Positions 26,401 to 35,483 of a stretch of DNA of 64,000 nt are shown piece by piece. Numbering within the stretch: position 1 is the first letter of the stretch; every line of letters begins with the position of its first letter. The notes beneath the pieces are model-generated. The model made no database searches, was not told where the DNA came from, and saw nothing but the letters and a program-made list of their open reading frames with translations. The DNA comes from Ministeria vibrans ATCC 50519 (Eukaryota; Opisthokonta; Filasterea). The DNA is taken from positions 1 through 64,000 of the forward strand of contig CALSCP010002097.1 of NCBI GenBank assembly GCA_943704425.1. The letters are read 5' to 3'. The position numbers were made by a program, and so were the translations under genes.

Positions 26401-27318
26401 AGACGCGGCGACATCGCAGGCACCTGCAGCCCAGCCACAGGCGGGCGCGTTGCAGGCGGCCAAACAGGTGTCGGAGTGCGAGAGGGTGGCGCACAGATCG
26501 TGAGAGGGGCACGCACCGAGTGGCTGCCAATCGTCGACGGTTGCACAGGTGGGATCGGTGGGACAGTCGCTGTTGCCGCAGCGTGACAGTTCCTCGGGGG
26601 TGCACGTACCGTCGTTGTAGCGGGCACGACAAAAGTCAGCCTCGGCACAAGCAAGCCAAGGGTCGTCGGCGGCGGCGCAGTCGCCGCCGTCGTACAGGCA
26701 TGCAGCGAGGTTGCAGAGCGGATCGCACACGCCGTCGCCGTAGCGTTGCTGACAGTAGGTGACGTTGGGGCAGGCGACCCATGAGGGTTCGGCCATGCTC
26801 GCCGGGCTCCACTCGAGGCAGTCGAAACCGTCCCAAAGGCAATCGGCGTCGCGACATTCGGCGTCGCAATGGCCGTCGGCAAACCGCAGCTGGCAGTGAG
26901 CGCGAAGAATAGCGGGGCAGTTGTCCCAGGCGACATGTGGCGGCGGCGTCGGCGTGGACGCGGTGGTGTTGAGCGCCTCGGAGCAGGCGCCATTGTCGTA
27001 GTTGCAGTGGACGTTGAGACAGCGCGAATCGCAGACGCCGTTGCAGGCAAGCGCGATACATTCGGTGCGCAGAGGGCACGCGGACATGGCACTGGAGCAG
27101 TCGAGACGTGCCTCGTTGAGGTGACAGCTGTTGCCGACCGCAAAGTTACAATCGGCGACGGTGGGAATGCCGAGGTTTGAGGTGTCGCGCCGGACGCGAC
27201 CCATCTCCCGGCCGACACGCGTCTCGTACATGTCCACCACGCCGTGTGCCTCCCACACAAAACACTGCAGTGCCATGCAGAGAAGCACCACGGCGCGAAA
27301 GGGGCTGTGAAGGCGCAT
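23413..27318 (-). CDS. Notch-like LNR - transmembrane - ankyrin receptor, single exon
   Basis: One unbroken 1301-codon ORF. Residues 1-26 are a signal peptide. About residues 80-300 hold five Cys-rich LNR modules; the third reads YGDGVCDPLCNLAACLYDGG. About 305-445 is a Cys-poor region beginning VPLAVVLAMSPQTFMHAIGD, placed and patterned like the Notch heterodimerisation domain. One membrane span follows (about 464-486, VGALVACILALFLVVGML), then a basic stop-transfer (KRSRK). The cytoplasmic part has a long Ser/Thr-rich linker with basic clusters, seven ankyrin repeats (about 845-1070, starting GWTPLHTACHYGNADVV) and a Ser/Pro/Glu-rich PEST-like tail. There are no EGF modules and no obvious furin site. 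Domain order matches Notch minus the EGF array. Proteolytic signalling is inference. Confidence 0.88.
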   Translation of the reverse strand: MRLHSPFRAVVLLCMALQCFVWEAHGVVDMYETRVGREMGRVRRDTSNLGIPTVADCNFAVGNSCHLNEARLDCSSAMSACPLRTECIALACNGVCDSRCLNVHCNYDNGACSEALNTTASTPTPPPHVAWDNCPAILRAHCQLRFADGHCDAECRDADCLWDGFDCLEWSPASMAEPSWVACPNVTYCQQRYGDGVCDPLCNLAACLYDGGDCAAADDPWLACAEADFCRARYNDGTCTPEELSRCGNSDCPTDPTCATVDDWQPLGACPSHDLCATLSHSDTCLAACNAPACGWAAGACDVAASREAPVPLAVVLAMSPQTFMHAIGDFRVHFGRLLGGPVHVWNVVTFLPDAAALDTYLRNGSGFAGDTLRMLTTSNASSTHETLVMFNVTLTDATSQLASSLDMQNFLNAAYSSGVLTQANAGFPLSHAFSLLPSDLSLSGQWTQARAPSSASSGVGSATVVGSVVGALVACILALFLVVGMLKRSRKAAFGGDGRRITSQSALYNSNDNDDYDAYSEDTQELIMNEVSSSSSPDGVRGSINGGGSGGGGLRARFRKRSRVDTPENASLRTSLMSSAPLPLPSSAGLRAAVEAAAGPSDTAFMQMLHGNDFEAFLDHSTALSPSPKRPSLSHSGDIDHPHFNLSDDERVSDATDDGSSSYDTLLVGGPQHQEAGSAMLVEESEIDTSSLRPTPILLSSPTPTRHSDPTTTATSATTAAASAIGATPLSASTSVSISRDTLSTHSATSSTSHQPNIKTNLATGVLSAKDAETARRNRLLIEDQQRRVRERHARELLHAVRVNDADSIAKKYLQGSGTSAPPDGKQSFVFAQLYHDATSMLTETGWTPLHTACHYGNADVVRVLLGGRVNPNVPARDGRTALHVAAAHGHADCIHELLCVPSIKVNQRCRHGSTALHEACRLGDVHGIDQLLQAGININTATRDGETATMAALKLGNAVCAMRLLRAGANPCLRDDKMWTALHWASALGLFPCARHIAQMSSMDINGRTSHGNTSLHLAAREGHADVVRILLMRFAVRDVENDDQKTPMMLAVERHHPDVVSLLNDWSLSLTTQNGSSPPPPSATNSNSGSAGGSVKATNTTTTTASSSTRPRQHARKGSDDNRSSARHSVLSNSTVTSSSTDTAEYAEATATTALTLKREPEEETSALSPQLLSPGGGDVYESASMASTMLDRSPAGPTACGEDFHSGASTTSSMSPPHSTLLVRRIMPQSPTHPLVLHADTNSENLVFAEGPSPSTSLDDHDVPGSDVALNITEGDSSDHIDQILNFFDANPVETFI

Positions 27319-27541
27319 TGGGACGAGGAGGCAAAGCTGAACCGCAAAAGTTACACGGATCTGTGTCGCCTTTGTCCAATCTTAAAATCGCTCACGAGCG
27401 CGCGTAGACGATTCAGGCAAAAGGTGATTTGTAGCTCAGGTGACCCACGACCGAAAGGAAAGGCAAAGAATGATATTGATTTGTATTTTTCATTCTTCAT
27501 TTTTTTTTTTTTTGCGCGATGATTATCATTTTTTTAAAAAA

Positions 27542-28282
27542 ATGCCGCAAATCTTTCGAATTGTTGTGTTGTCCGACACACATATGCACCATGACAAGCT
27601 GGTAGTTGAGGACCTGCCAGCAGCCGATGTACTGGTGCATTGCGGTGATTTCACGGCGTACGGTCGAGCGACTCATGCGCTGTCGTTCCTCGCCTGGATC
27701 AAAGCCCTTCCTGTCGATATGTACACACACAAAATCATGGTACTGGGCAATCATGAGCTGCCACTTCGTCATGAGTGGGGCATTGAACGAATACGAGCGG
27801 AATGTGCAGCGGTAGGCGTAGTGTTACTTGAGAATGAAAGTGTGACCATTGACGTGGGCGCCGACACGCCTCTCGTCATCCACGGCGCCCCGTTTGTGCC
27901 GGAGCACGGGGCTGGCGCACACAGCGTCTCGGCCAAAGCCCGGGCGGACGTTCTCGTGACGCACAACCCGCCTGCGGGCTGTCTCGACGGCGGAACGGGC
28001 GCAGCGACGGTGCGCAAGTTTATTGTGCAGCACCAGCCTGTGCTCGCGCTCTTTGGGCATGTCCATTCGCAACGGGGCGCTGTGCACGCGTCCGCTGTCT
28101 GTCGTACAACCTTTGTCAACGCTGCCATGTGTGGTAGCGGACGACACGAGCGGACACTGGTGCACGGTGCGGTCCTGTGTACGCTTGAGAGGGTACGCGA
28201 CTCCCATGCGACAGGCTGGTCCTGCTCCTCTGTCAAAATGATTGATCGTCCGTCGACTGAGTCGAGTGCGAAACAAGACTGA
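27542..28282 (+). CDS. Calcineurin-like metallophosphoesterase (MPPED family)
   Basis: A single exon, 246 aa. The ATG at 27542 is the first in frame and directly precedes the conserved start. Metal-binding motifs appear in canonical order: VVLSDTHMH, HCGDFTAYG, VLGNHE, VTHNPPAGCLDGG and FGHVHSQRG. This matches the MPPED1/2 (UPF0046) group of cyclic-nucleotide phosphodiesterase-like enzymes with a two-metal centre. The physiological substrate is unknown. It is head-to-head with the Notch-like gene across about 220 bp. Confidence 0.9.
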   Translation: MPQIFRIVVLSDTHMHHDKLVVEDLPAADVLVHCGDFTAYGRATHALSFLAWIKALPVDMYTHKIMVLGNHELPLRHEWGIERIRAECAAVGVVLLENESVTIDVGADTPLVIHGAPFVPEHGAGAHSVSAKARADVLVTHNPPAGCLDGGTGAATVRKFIVQHQPVLALFGHVHSQRGAVHASAVCRTTFVNAAMCGSGRHERTLVHGAVLCTLERVRDSHATGWSCSSVKMIDRPSTESSAKQD

Positions 28283-28302
28283 AACGAATTACGAAACTGA
28301 GT

Positions 28303-28417
28303 CTTCATTGTAGTATGACTGAAGAAGAAAAAAAGAATGTGTATACAAGTACGAAGGGATCTTCATTGTAGTATGACTGAAGAAGAAAGAAAGAATGTGT
28401 ATACAAGTACGAAGGGA
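28303..28417. repeat. Two direct copies of a 57-bp sequence
   Basis: Copies at 28303-28359 and 28361-28417 differ at one base and are separated by one base. They lie just 3' of the metallophosphoesterase stop, so they are probably in its 3' UTR. Confidence 0.95.
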
Positions 28418-28471
28418 AAAGATACGAAGAAATCATATAGAAGCACAGGGACAAATAGACGCGTTCACCAG

Positions 28472-29320
28472 TTACCACTGACGGTTGATGTCGGGATCAA
28501 CGGGTGCCTCGAGGGGAGCGAGTGCGGCGGCGCCGGCGAGAGCAACAAGAGTGATGAATTGCGCATAGACACGAGCGTGCATGAGCTTGCGATCAAAGGC
28601 GACGCGCTTGTCGCGGAAGGAGTAGGCGATGGAGCCCACCATGGACGACGCCCAGATGGCGATGACAAGAGGTGTCTTGTTGACCGACAGCCACTGGACG
28701 GCAGGGTGGCGACGCTCGTGCACCTCCGTCAGTTGACGCTGCTTCTCTTCTCGCGAAAGTTGCGTGTGGTCCCGAATGGTCGCCGGATCGGCATGCGCCA
28801 ACTCTCTACGAGCCGACTGCATGAACTCTTCCGCGCCAGTAGCACTGCAGCCAATCGTGACCACTAAAAAAGAAAAAAACTCGTTAGAAAAACTCGCACT
28901 TGACAGGCGCAACATCAATTCAGAATCCACACGCCACACACACAGCACCAGGACCATGCTGTAAACCAATCACGACACAAAGGGGAGCGAAAACGCGTGC
29001 AGACACACAAAAGAAGGGCGATCGGGGAGGGGATGACAGAGGGACCCTACTTGCAACCATGCCGAGGCGCATTGTGAGCGGTGCCTTGGCGTAAATGGTG
29101 TGGCGGTGGCGCAGCACTGCGTGTAACACACCACTGATGCCCAGGCCTATGGATGCCCCGACCGCTGCGCCCCTGATCGACGCATTGTCACTGTGGCGAC
29201 ACAGAACGGAAAAGAAGAAAAAACGCCGATGTGAAAAAAGTCCGATTTGACGAGTGTGAGTGTGTGCTCCTCGTGCTTCCCGTACAGAATAGATTCTTCG
29301 CCCTCCTTGAAAATACGCAT
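28472..29320 (-). CDS. HIG1-domain (Rcf1/Rcf2-like) mitochondrial membrane protein
   Basis: Three exons: 29320-29286, 29190-29051 and 28863-28472, 188 aa. The C-terminal third has the HIG1 pattern: NKTPLVIAIWASSMVGSIAY, a basic loop, then ARVYAQFITLVALAGAAAL. HIG1 proteins are inner-membrane factors that stabilise or regulate cytochrome c oxidase and supercomplexes. The N-terminal half carries another Gly-rich span (ASIGLGISGVLHAVL), so the layout resembles fungal Rcf2, which is longer than animal HIGD1. The first exon encodes only MRIFKEGEESI plus two bases of the next codon. Its donor was chosen because it gives the only in-frame join. Confidence 0.8.
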
Positions 29321-29542
29321 GGTTATGAGTTCTGACTGGTATGAAAGGGTTGTAGTAAACAAAAAGTGTAAAAAAAAATTATTTTTGAAAATTGAAGTCA
29401 TCAAATCAATGAATATCACAAAGGAAGGGAACTGGAAAGCGATCGCCAATTCGCCAATTATTTTTATTGACTTATAATTATAGACCAATTTGTTTGCCTT
29501 CAAAACTCAAAAGTCACCCTCACATAAGTCACTAAAGTCTAA

Positions 29543-30481
29543 ATGGGCTGCGGCGCGTCAAAAAACGATATTGAAGCGCAAGATGCGCCATTGAAGAAAT
29601 CCAAGTCGAATCTGAAAGAGGATGCCGCGGCGAAACAAGGTTTGGCACCACAGCTACATACTTGAGAGTCACACGCCATTGATGAATCTCGTAATGTGGC
29701 GATCAGCGAAATCCAAGTCGTCCGTCAAAAAGGCGTCGAAAAAATCGCCGCCGGACGAAAGAAGACGCTCCAGCACAACACAAGCACCCGTAGCATTTGA
29801 TATTGTTCTTGGTAAGTAGTGCTCAACGCGGTGCTTGCGGCGTATGGCTTTGAATTTTGCGCGTTGCCCCTGACAATAACGAACAACATACGTCAATTGG
29901 TGCCCGTGCCCAAGAGAGAAAATAAATCACAATGCTCGCCTTGGGCGTAAAGTTGCTTGCGCCAACTATGGCTCGGTGCTTTTACAAGCGTACAAGCCCA
30001 TTTAGTTTGCGTTTTTGATGGTGTGGTGGTAAAGTGGAATCATACTGATTGTGTCGGGTTCTCTCTCGTGTTGCCAGGGGATACAAAGAAGGCGGCGCGA
30101 AAGCCCGATTTGTCATTGGGAAAGGTTGACAGGGCCACCAAACTCACACCAGAGATGCTGGCACAAAAGCAAAAAGATGCGGAGCGTCGCCGAAAGGTAA
30201 GATGAAAAAATATTATGTTGTTTCTACATTTTTCTCTCTCGTAGGCGGCAGAGAAGAAAAGACAGGAGCGAGCGTCGCAACGGACAAAACGGGCGCAACA
30301 GATGCGAGCACGCGTCAAAAAGGAGGCAGCAGAGTACGGCGAGGACAGCGAGGACAGCAAGAGTGCTGAGACGAGCGACTCGGAGTCAGAGGGGAGAACA
30401 AAGCACACGACGAACAAGACCAAGCGCGGTGTGATCAAGGCAAAGACGGGCGAGGATGTCCTTGACATTGACGATTTGTAG
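29543..30481 (+). CDS. Predicted N-myristoylated, highly charged protein, unknown function
   Basis: Four exons: 29543-29639, 29707-29811, 30078-30196 and 30245-30481, 185 aa. The N-terminus MGCGASKND fits dual myristoyl/palmitoyl attachment (Gly2, Cys3). Lys/Ser-rich segments follow. A basic coiled-coil-like stretch (KQKDAERRRKAAEKKRQERA) comes next, then an acidic Ser-rich region and a C-terminus ending VLDIDDL. It could be a peripheral membrane scaffold. I do not recognise a family. Confidence 0.7.
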
Positions 30482-30539
30482 TAGTACGAGGAGAACTTTT
30501 TTCATTTTTTTGTACATTATATTGTTGTTTCGACTGTGA

Positions 30540-31561
30540 TTATGAATCCGGCGCGCTCCACATTTTAAGGGTACAGTCATACGAAGCAGAAGCAATATAT
30601 TTACCCCCTAAATACACACATACACATGTACGCGAATGAGAATGAGAAGTAAAAAAAAAAATAAAAATAAAGAAAGAGACATACCGCGGGCAATGTCGAC
30701 GGCCATCACCTTGCCATCGTGGCCGACGAGAGCCTTAAGGGGCGCCCAGGTGGGAGAGGCCCATGCGCGAATCTCACGGTCATAGCTGGCGGTGACGAGG
30801 AAGCGACCATGCGTCTGCTCGTACTTGACGGCACTCACAAGCGACGTGTGAGCGGGAAGGGTGTAGACGGTGCGGTTCTGTCGGAGGTCCCAGATGCGCG
30901 CTGTGTGGTCTTCTGAGCCCGTTGCAACGTGGTGCCTGAGCAAGTTGGAATGTGACGTGGACTCAGTGTCAGAAAAAATCGGCTCTCTCCTCTATGTGCT
31001 TCTCTATCACTTTGTTTCTCTCTCTCTATCACTTTGTTTCGTTCTCCCTCCCTCCTCACTCTCTCTTGTTTTGTACCCGTCGGGTGAAAAGTCAATGGCA
31101 AGAACTGACTTGATGTGACCCTCCAACAGCGACACACACCGCCCAGTCCGTAAGTCCCAGATCCGTCCATAACCATCCAATCCCCTTCAAATTCACATCA
31201 AGAGTCAGTCAAACAGCTCACTTTGTTTCCCTCCACTCCTTCTGTATTATTCGTACGATGTAGCTACGAGTGATCCGTCGCGGTGAAACGCCAGTCCGTA
31301 CACTTCGCGCGAGTGTCCCTCCTGATGAAGCAACTCGGTTTGTGTCCGCAGGTCAATCAGACGCCATGACTGATCAAAACTGTAGAGCAAAAGTGAGAAT
31401 GAGAGAGTGAGCGGCCTATCAGGTTTATGGTGCAGTGTACCAGGAAGCACCGAGAAAGTGGCCGGACGGGTGAAAGGCAACACGAGCAACACGACACCCC
31501 AGATTAGATAGCGAGTGCAGTGGCGTTTCCCTATAATTAATGCAAGACACAGAACATTATC

Positions 31562-31643
<82 letters not shown>

Positions 31644-32841
31644 ATCACCACAACGACACCCCCTTTCTTTTCCTTGCTTTACTTGACATGGTCCCATAGC
31701 AAGAGAGAGCCGTCCGCCGCACACGACGCCAGTGCGACTGTACTGCTCCCGCTCGGCTCCCACACCACGCCGCCCACTCGGTCACCGTGTCCCCGCAGTG
31801 TCCGCCCCGCCGTACAGTCCGGCACACTCCACAGCTTTACCAGTCCTGTGAATCCTCCACTCGCCAACTGCGTCGCATCCGGAGAAAATTCGCAAAAGGA
31901 CAGTGGTCGTGTGTCGCCAATTTGACTACAGTAGTTGGTCACACCCTACACAAACGTGGTGTCAACGAGACTCAATTCTTTTCCCTCTGGCTGTCTCTCT
32001 GCCTCAGACACCTCCCCTTCCCTTCTTTGGCCTACCTTGAGATTTCTGTGCAATGTCTGAATCTCGGCAGCGCGCTTTGACGCCTCTGTGGTGGCCAACT
32101 CACGACGCTGCGCGACCAGTCGGTCACGCGCGCGCTCAAGCGAGTACACAGCAATCTCCCGTCGTGCCTCTACCAGCGCACCCGATCCCTCGTGAAACCA
32201 TGCCTCCCTTGTCAATTGTGGTGCGCCCTCGCCCGATTCGTCGCTCGCATCAGGACCTGCGGCTATCAGAGAGATCGAACAGAACACACAAGTCAGTGCG
32301 TCGCTTGGCTGGTTTCCCCTCTGTCGATGCCAACACACACACACACACTCACACACACACACACACTCTCTCTCTCTACCTGTCGCAGCCGCATCAAAGT
32401 CTCCATGCTCCGTCATGAGCCCCCTCAGACGCTCGCGGCGCGATGCCTTGTCCTCGGCAAAGTACGTGACAGGCTCGCCGTAGTGGCGCAGCAGCGCGCG
32501 CACGTCTTCGTCTTTTGTCGGCAATGCCATTTTTCGTGATTTGACTCTGTGAGTGTACAAAAACACGAAAAAAAAAAAAAAAAACGATAAGCGCGCATGA
32601 ACATAGCATACACATAGACACACACAAACACACAGAGAATGTCCATGCGGACAGGGTGCGCGCGAGGCGACGGCGCGGCGCTGTGTGCGTCGTACGTGCG
32701 TTCAAACGACTCCTTGATCGCCTCGTCCTCCTCCAGCAAGTGCGCCGACGTCAGCGGCAATCGTTCGCCATCTCCCCCATCAATCTCCATTGCAGAGTTG
32801 TCTGCCGCAGCAGAACTTGCCGCTGCCACCGGATCGCTCAT
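30540..32841 (-). CDS. PRPF4: U4/U6 snRNP protein PRPF4 (Prp4), WD40
   Basis: Nine exons: 32841-32696, 32546-32380, 32262-32036, 31945-31683, 31530-31441, 31379-31257, 31184-31077, 30935-30685 and 30607-30540, 480 aa. Prp4 scaffolds the U4/U6 di-snRNP with Prp3. Visible are the N-terminal PRP4/SFM motif ([18 protein letters not shown]), the linker [20 protein letters not shown] and WD repeats: [79 protein letters not shown] and the final [10 protein letters not shown]. Exon 3 has two acceptors six bases apart, both keeping frame (32262 or 32256). Short CT and CA runs occur in several introns. Confidence 0.95.
31564..31641. repeat. (CA)n microsatellite in PRPF4 intron 4
   Basis: A pure CA dinucleotide run of about 78 bp lies between PRPF4 exons 4 and 5. 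Confidence 0.95.
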
Positions 32842-32944
32842 GTGTTAAAATATTAGTTTTTAGTCAAATTTCGATTTTCGACTAGTAATTAATTTTATTC
32901 TTTTCTCTCATGCTCGCGTCACCTTTCACTTTGCTCGCGTCATT

Positions 32945-33124
32945 ATGCTGAAGAGACACTTAAATAGACACGTGATAGCGGCCATGTCGGGTGGAGTTGA
33001 TTCGGCGGTTGCTGCGCTGCTGTGCAAGACAAAGTCGTCCCAGTCGCTTCAGGGAGTCTTTATGCACAACTGGGACGAAATCGAAGAGAACGGCGCGTGC
33101 ACGAGCGACGCCGACTTTGCTGAG
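32945..33124 (+). CDS. TRMU: TRMU/MnmA tRNA 2-thiouridylase, first exon only
   Basis: A 60-codon exon beginning at ATG with the PP-loop ATPase signature [15 protein letters not shown], then [20 protein letters not shown], as in mitochondrial tRNA 2-thiouridylases. It ends at a GAG|GTACAC donor in phase 0. The rest of the enzyme (normally about 350 residues, including the catalytic Cys pair) is not found downstream. The intron runs into a 100-bp GA microsatellite, and the next ORF is unrelated. It is either a broken gene or an assembly misjoin at the repeat. Confidence 0.75.
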
Positions 33125-33136
33125 GTACACACGTGG

Positions 33137-33245
<109 letters not shown>

Positions 33246-33324
33246 AGTGATAGAGAGAAAGAGAGAGAGAGAGAGAGTGTGTGTGTGTGTGTGTCGATGT
33301 CTGATCCCTGTGTGTAGTTCACAG

Positions 33325-33573
33325 TTTCGCTACATTGTCAATGAGAAGGCGCGTGACTCTGACCTGGGGCGCATTTGCGCTGAGACATGGAAGGCACTCG
33401 AGCGAGAACCCAACACAGACCGACTGGTAGAGAAACAGCGACTCGGAAATATGATTACTAAGAGGATTTTTTGGGGCGCAGCGCATGACACAGAGTGGTA
33501 TGACACGCACACTGCACCAGAGCGCAAGAGAAGCACCATTGAATATTGTGACGCTTGTGCTGCACTGCGCTGA
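33325..33573 (+). CDS. Unrecognised coding-like segment downstream of TRMU exon 1
   Basis: An 83-codon open frame after a TTCACAG acceptor, in phase with TRMU exon 1. It begins FRYIVNEKARDSDLGRICAE, continues through EKQRLGNMITKRIFWGAAHD and ends ATT...CDACAALR-stop. Composition is coding-like, but it does not match any part of TRMU that I know. A second open stretch in another frame (33572-33718, DGHAMAQAAAALAPSLLTI) follows. It may be the 3' part of another gene joined here by misassembly, or a diverged fusion. Confidence 0.4.
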   Translation, partial: FRYIVNEKARDSDLGRICAETWKALEREPNTDRLVEKQRLGNMITKRIFWGAAHDTEWYDTHTAPERKRSTIEYCDACAALR

Positions 33574-33964
33574 GGGCGACAACACGCCTGACGGCCACGC
33601 CATGGCCCAAGCTGCGGCTGCCCTTGCCCCATCCCTGCTTACCATCGACCACTGGGCGGCACCCCTCTCGTGGCATGTGCTTTATGGCGCTCAGCCCGCA
33701 GCGCATTTGTATGATTAAACAAACTTACCGTTTCATGTATCAGCGTCTCGTTCCGCGCGATCAACCTCGCTCGCCCCTAGGAGCAAGCGAGGCCTCCTTA
33801 ATAAAATATAACTTGGATAAGATCACAAGACGTATTACTCCCGTATCCTATATAATTTCCTCTTACTGAGAATCACCTGAGAATAAATAATCGCAAGTTC
33901 GCAAATTACTTGCTGATAATTAAAAAATTAATATTGATAATATTATTATTTTTTTAGTTTGTTT

Positions 33965-35280
33965 ATGATTGCTCGACTCGAATTTTTCATCGCCATCGCC
34001 ACCTTGGCGACCTTGTGCTCAAGCGAGCACGTGCCGGCGGACGCCCTGCTGCAGAAAAGCGTTGTTCAGGTGTCGAAGGGCGTTGAGTTTGTGGGCGAGC
34101 AGTACGCGCACGACCCGGACCGCACGGCCAAGAACACGGCCACCGGCCAGTGGGAGTGGTCGTCGAGCACTGGCTGGACCTCGGGGTTTTGGCCGGGTAC
34201 ACTGTGGCAGTTGGCAAACTACACAGGTGAGACGACGAGACGCATTTGTGCTGTGACTCTTCAGTGTTTTGGTTTCATTTGTAGACTCCAAAGCACTCTT
34301 TGACAAGGCACACTCGTTTACTCTCGAGCGCGCGAGCGAAGCGAACAACACCGGCACCCACGACGTGGGCTTTATGGTCTTCTATAGCTTCGGAAAAGGG
34401 CTTGAATTGGCGCGGGGCTTCCTGGACGCCTCGCAACAGAGCTACTACCAGTCTACCATTGTGCAGGCGGCACACTCGCTGTCGACCCGCTGGAGCCCCA
34501 TTGTACGCATGTTGCGTTCGTGGGGCAGTGTCACGGACACTCAAAAGTTCGAGGTGATCATCGACAATCTCATGAATCTGGAGCTTCTGTTTTGGGCGGC
34601 CAAGACAAGCGGTAATCAGACCTTCCACTCCATTGCACACGAACACGCACTGCGCACCGGCCAGTACTGGATCCGCCCCGACGGCTCCACCTACCACGAA
34701 GTTATCTTCAACCCGGAGACGGCAGCAGTGCTCTCGCGTACAGGCACGCCTCAGGGCTATGCAGCCAACAGCACCTGGGCGCGCGGTCAAGCCTGTACGT
34801 TTCAAATTATTAACATACACCTCACAACCACCATCTATATATACACACAATATCATCTCTTTTCTCTTAGGGGGCATCTATGGCTTCACAATGGCCTACC
34901 GCTACACACGTGACCCGCAACTGCTGGCATACGCTGAGACCGTCGCCGCCTACTACATTGCTAATGTGCCGTCAGACCTTGTGCCCAAATGGGACTTTGA
35001 CGTGCCCCCACCGGGTGACTATCGCGACACGAGTGCCGCCAGCATTACCGCAGCCGGCTTGTACGAGCTGGCACACTTTACGGGCAACAGCACCTACCGC
35101 ACCATCGCCGACTCGACACTTGTTAACCTATCGTCCGCCAAGTACACAAGCGCCCCGTCTGCGTCCATGGCCATCCTCAAGGAGAACGCTCACGACTGCC
35201 AGGACCCTCTTTGCACCATTATTGAGTCCGACTATTACTATGTTGAAGCCCTCCAGCGCGTTCGTCGTCTCCAACAATAA
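33965..35280 (+). CDS. GH88 unsaturated glucuronyl hydrolase-like, secreted
   Basis: Three exons: 33965-34226, 34285-34794 and 34871-35280, 393 aa, with a signal peptide (EFFIAIATLATLCSS). GH88 enzymes hydrate and cleave the unsaturated uronic acid left by polysaccharide lyases. Visible family motifs are GWTSGFWPGTLWQLANYT, THDVGF (first catalytic Asp), VIIDNLMNLELLFWA (second catalytic Asp), STWARGQAWGIYGF (joined across intron 2) and DTSAASITAAGLYEL. It could serve degradation of environmental or matrix glycosaminoglycan-like polymers. No lyase partner is in the window. Confidence 0.92.
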
Positions 35281-35447
35281 ATGAAAAACAAACAAACAAA
35301 TATGTCTTCAAAATTGTGGAGGCAATAATAATTATATTATGTAAATTATTGTATTTATGTATGTATGTTGTATGTAGATGTGTGTGTATGTGTGTGTGTG
35401 TGTGTGTGTCTGTTGGTTGTGCGCGTCAAACACGCAGGCTATCATCA

Positions 35448-35452
35448 TCAAA

Positions 35453-35483
<31 letters not shown>

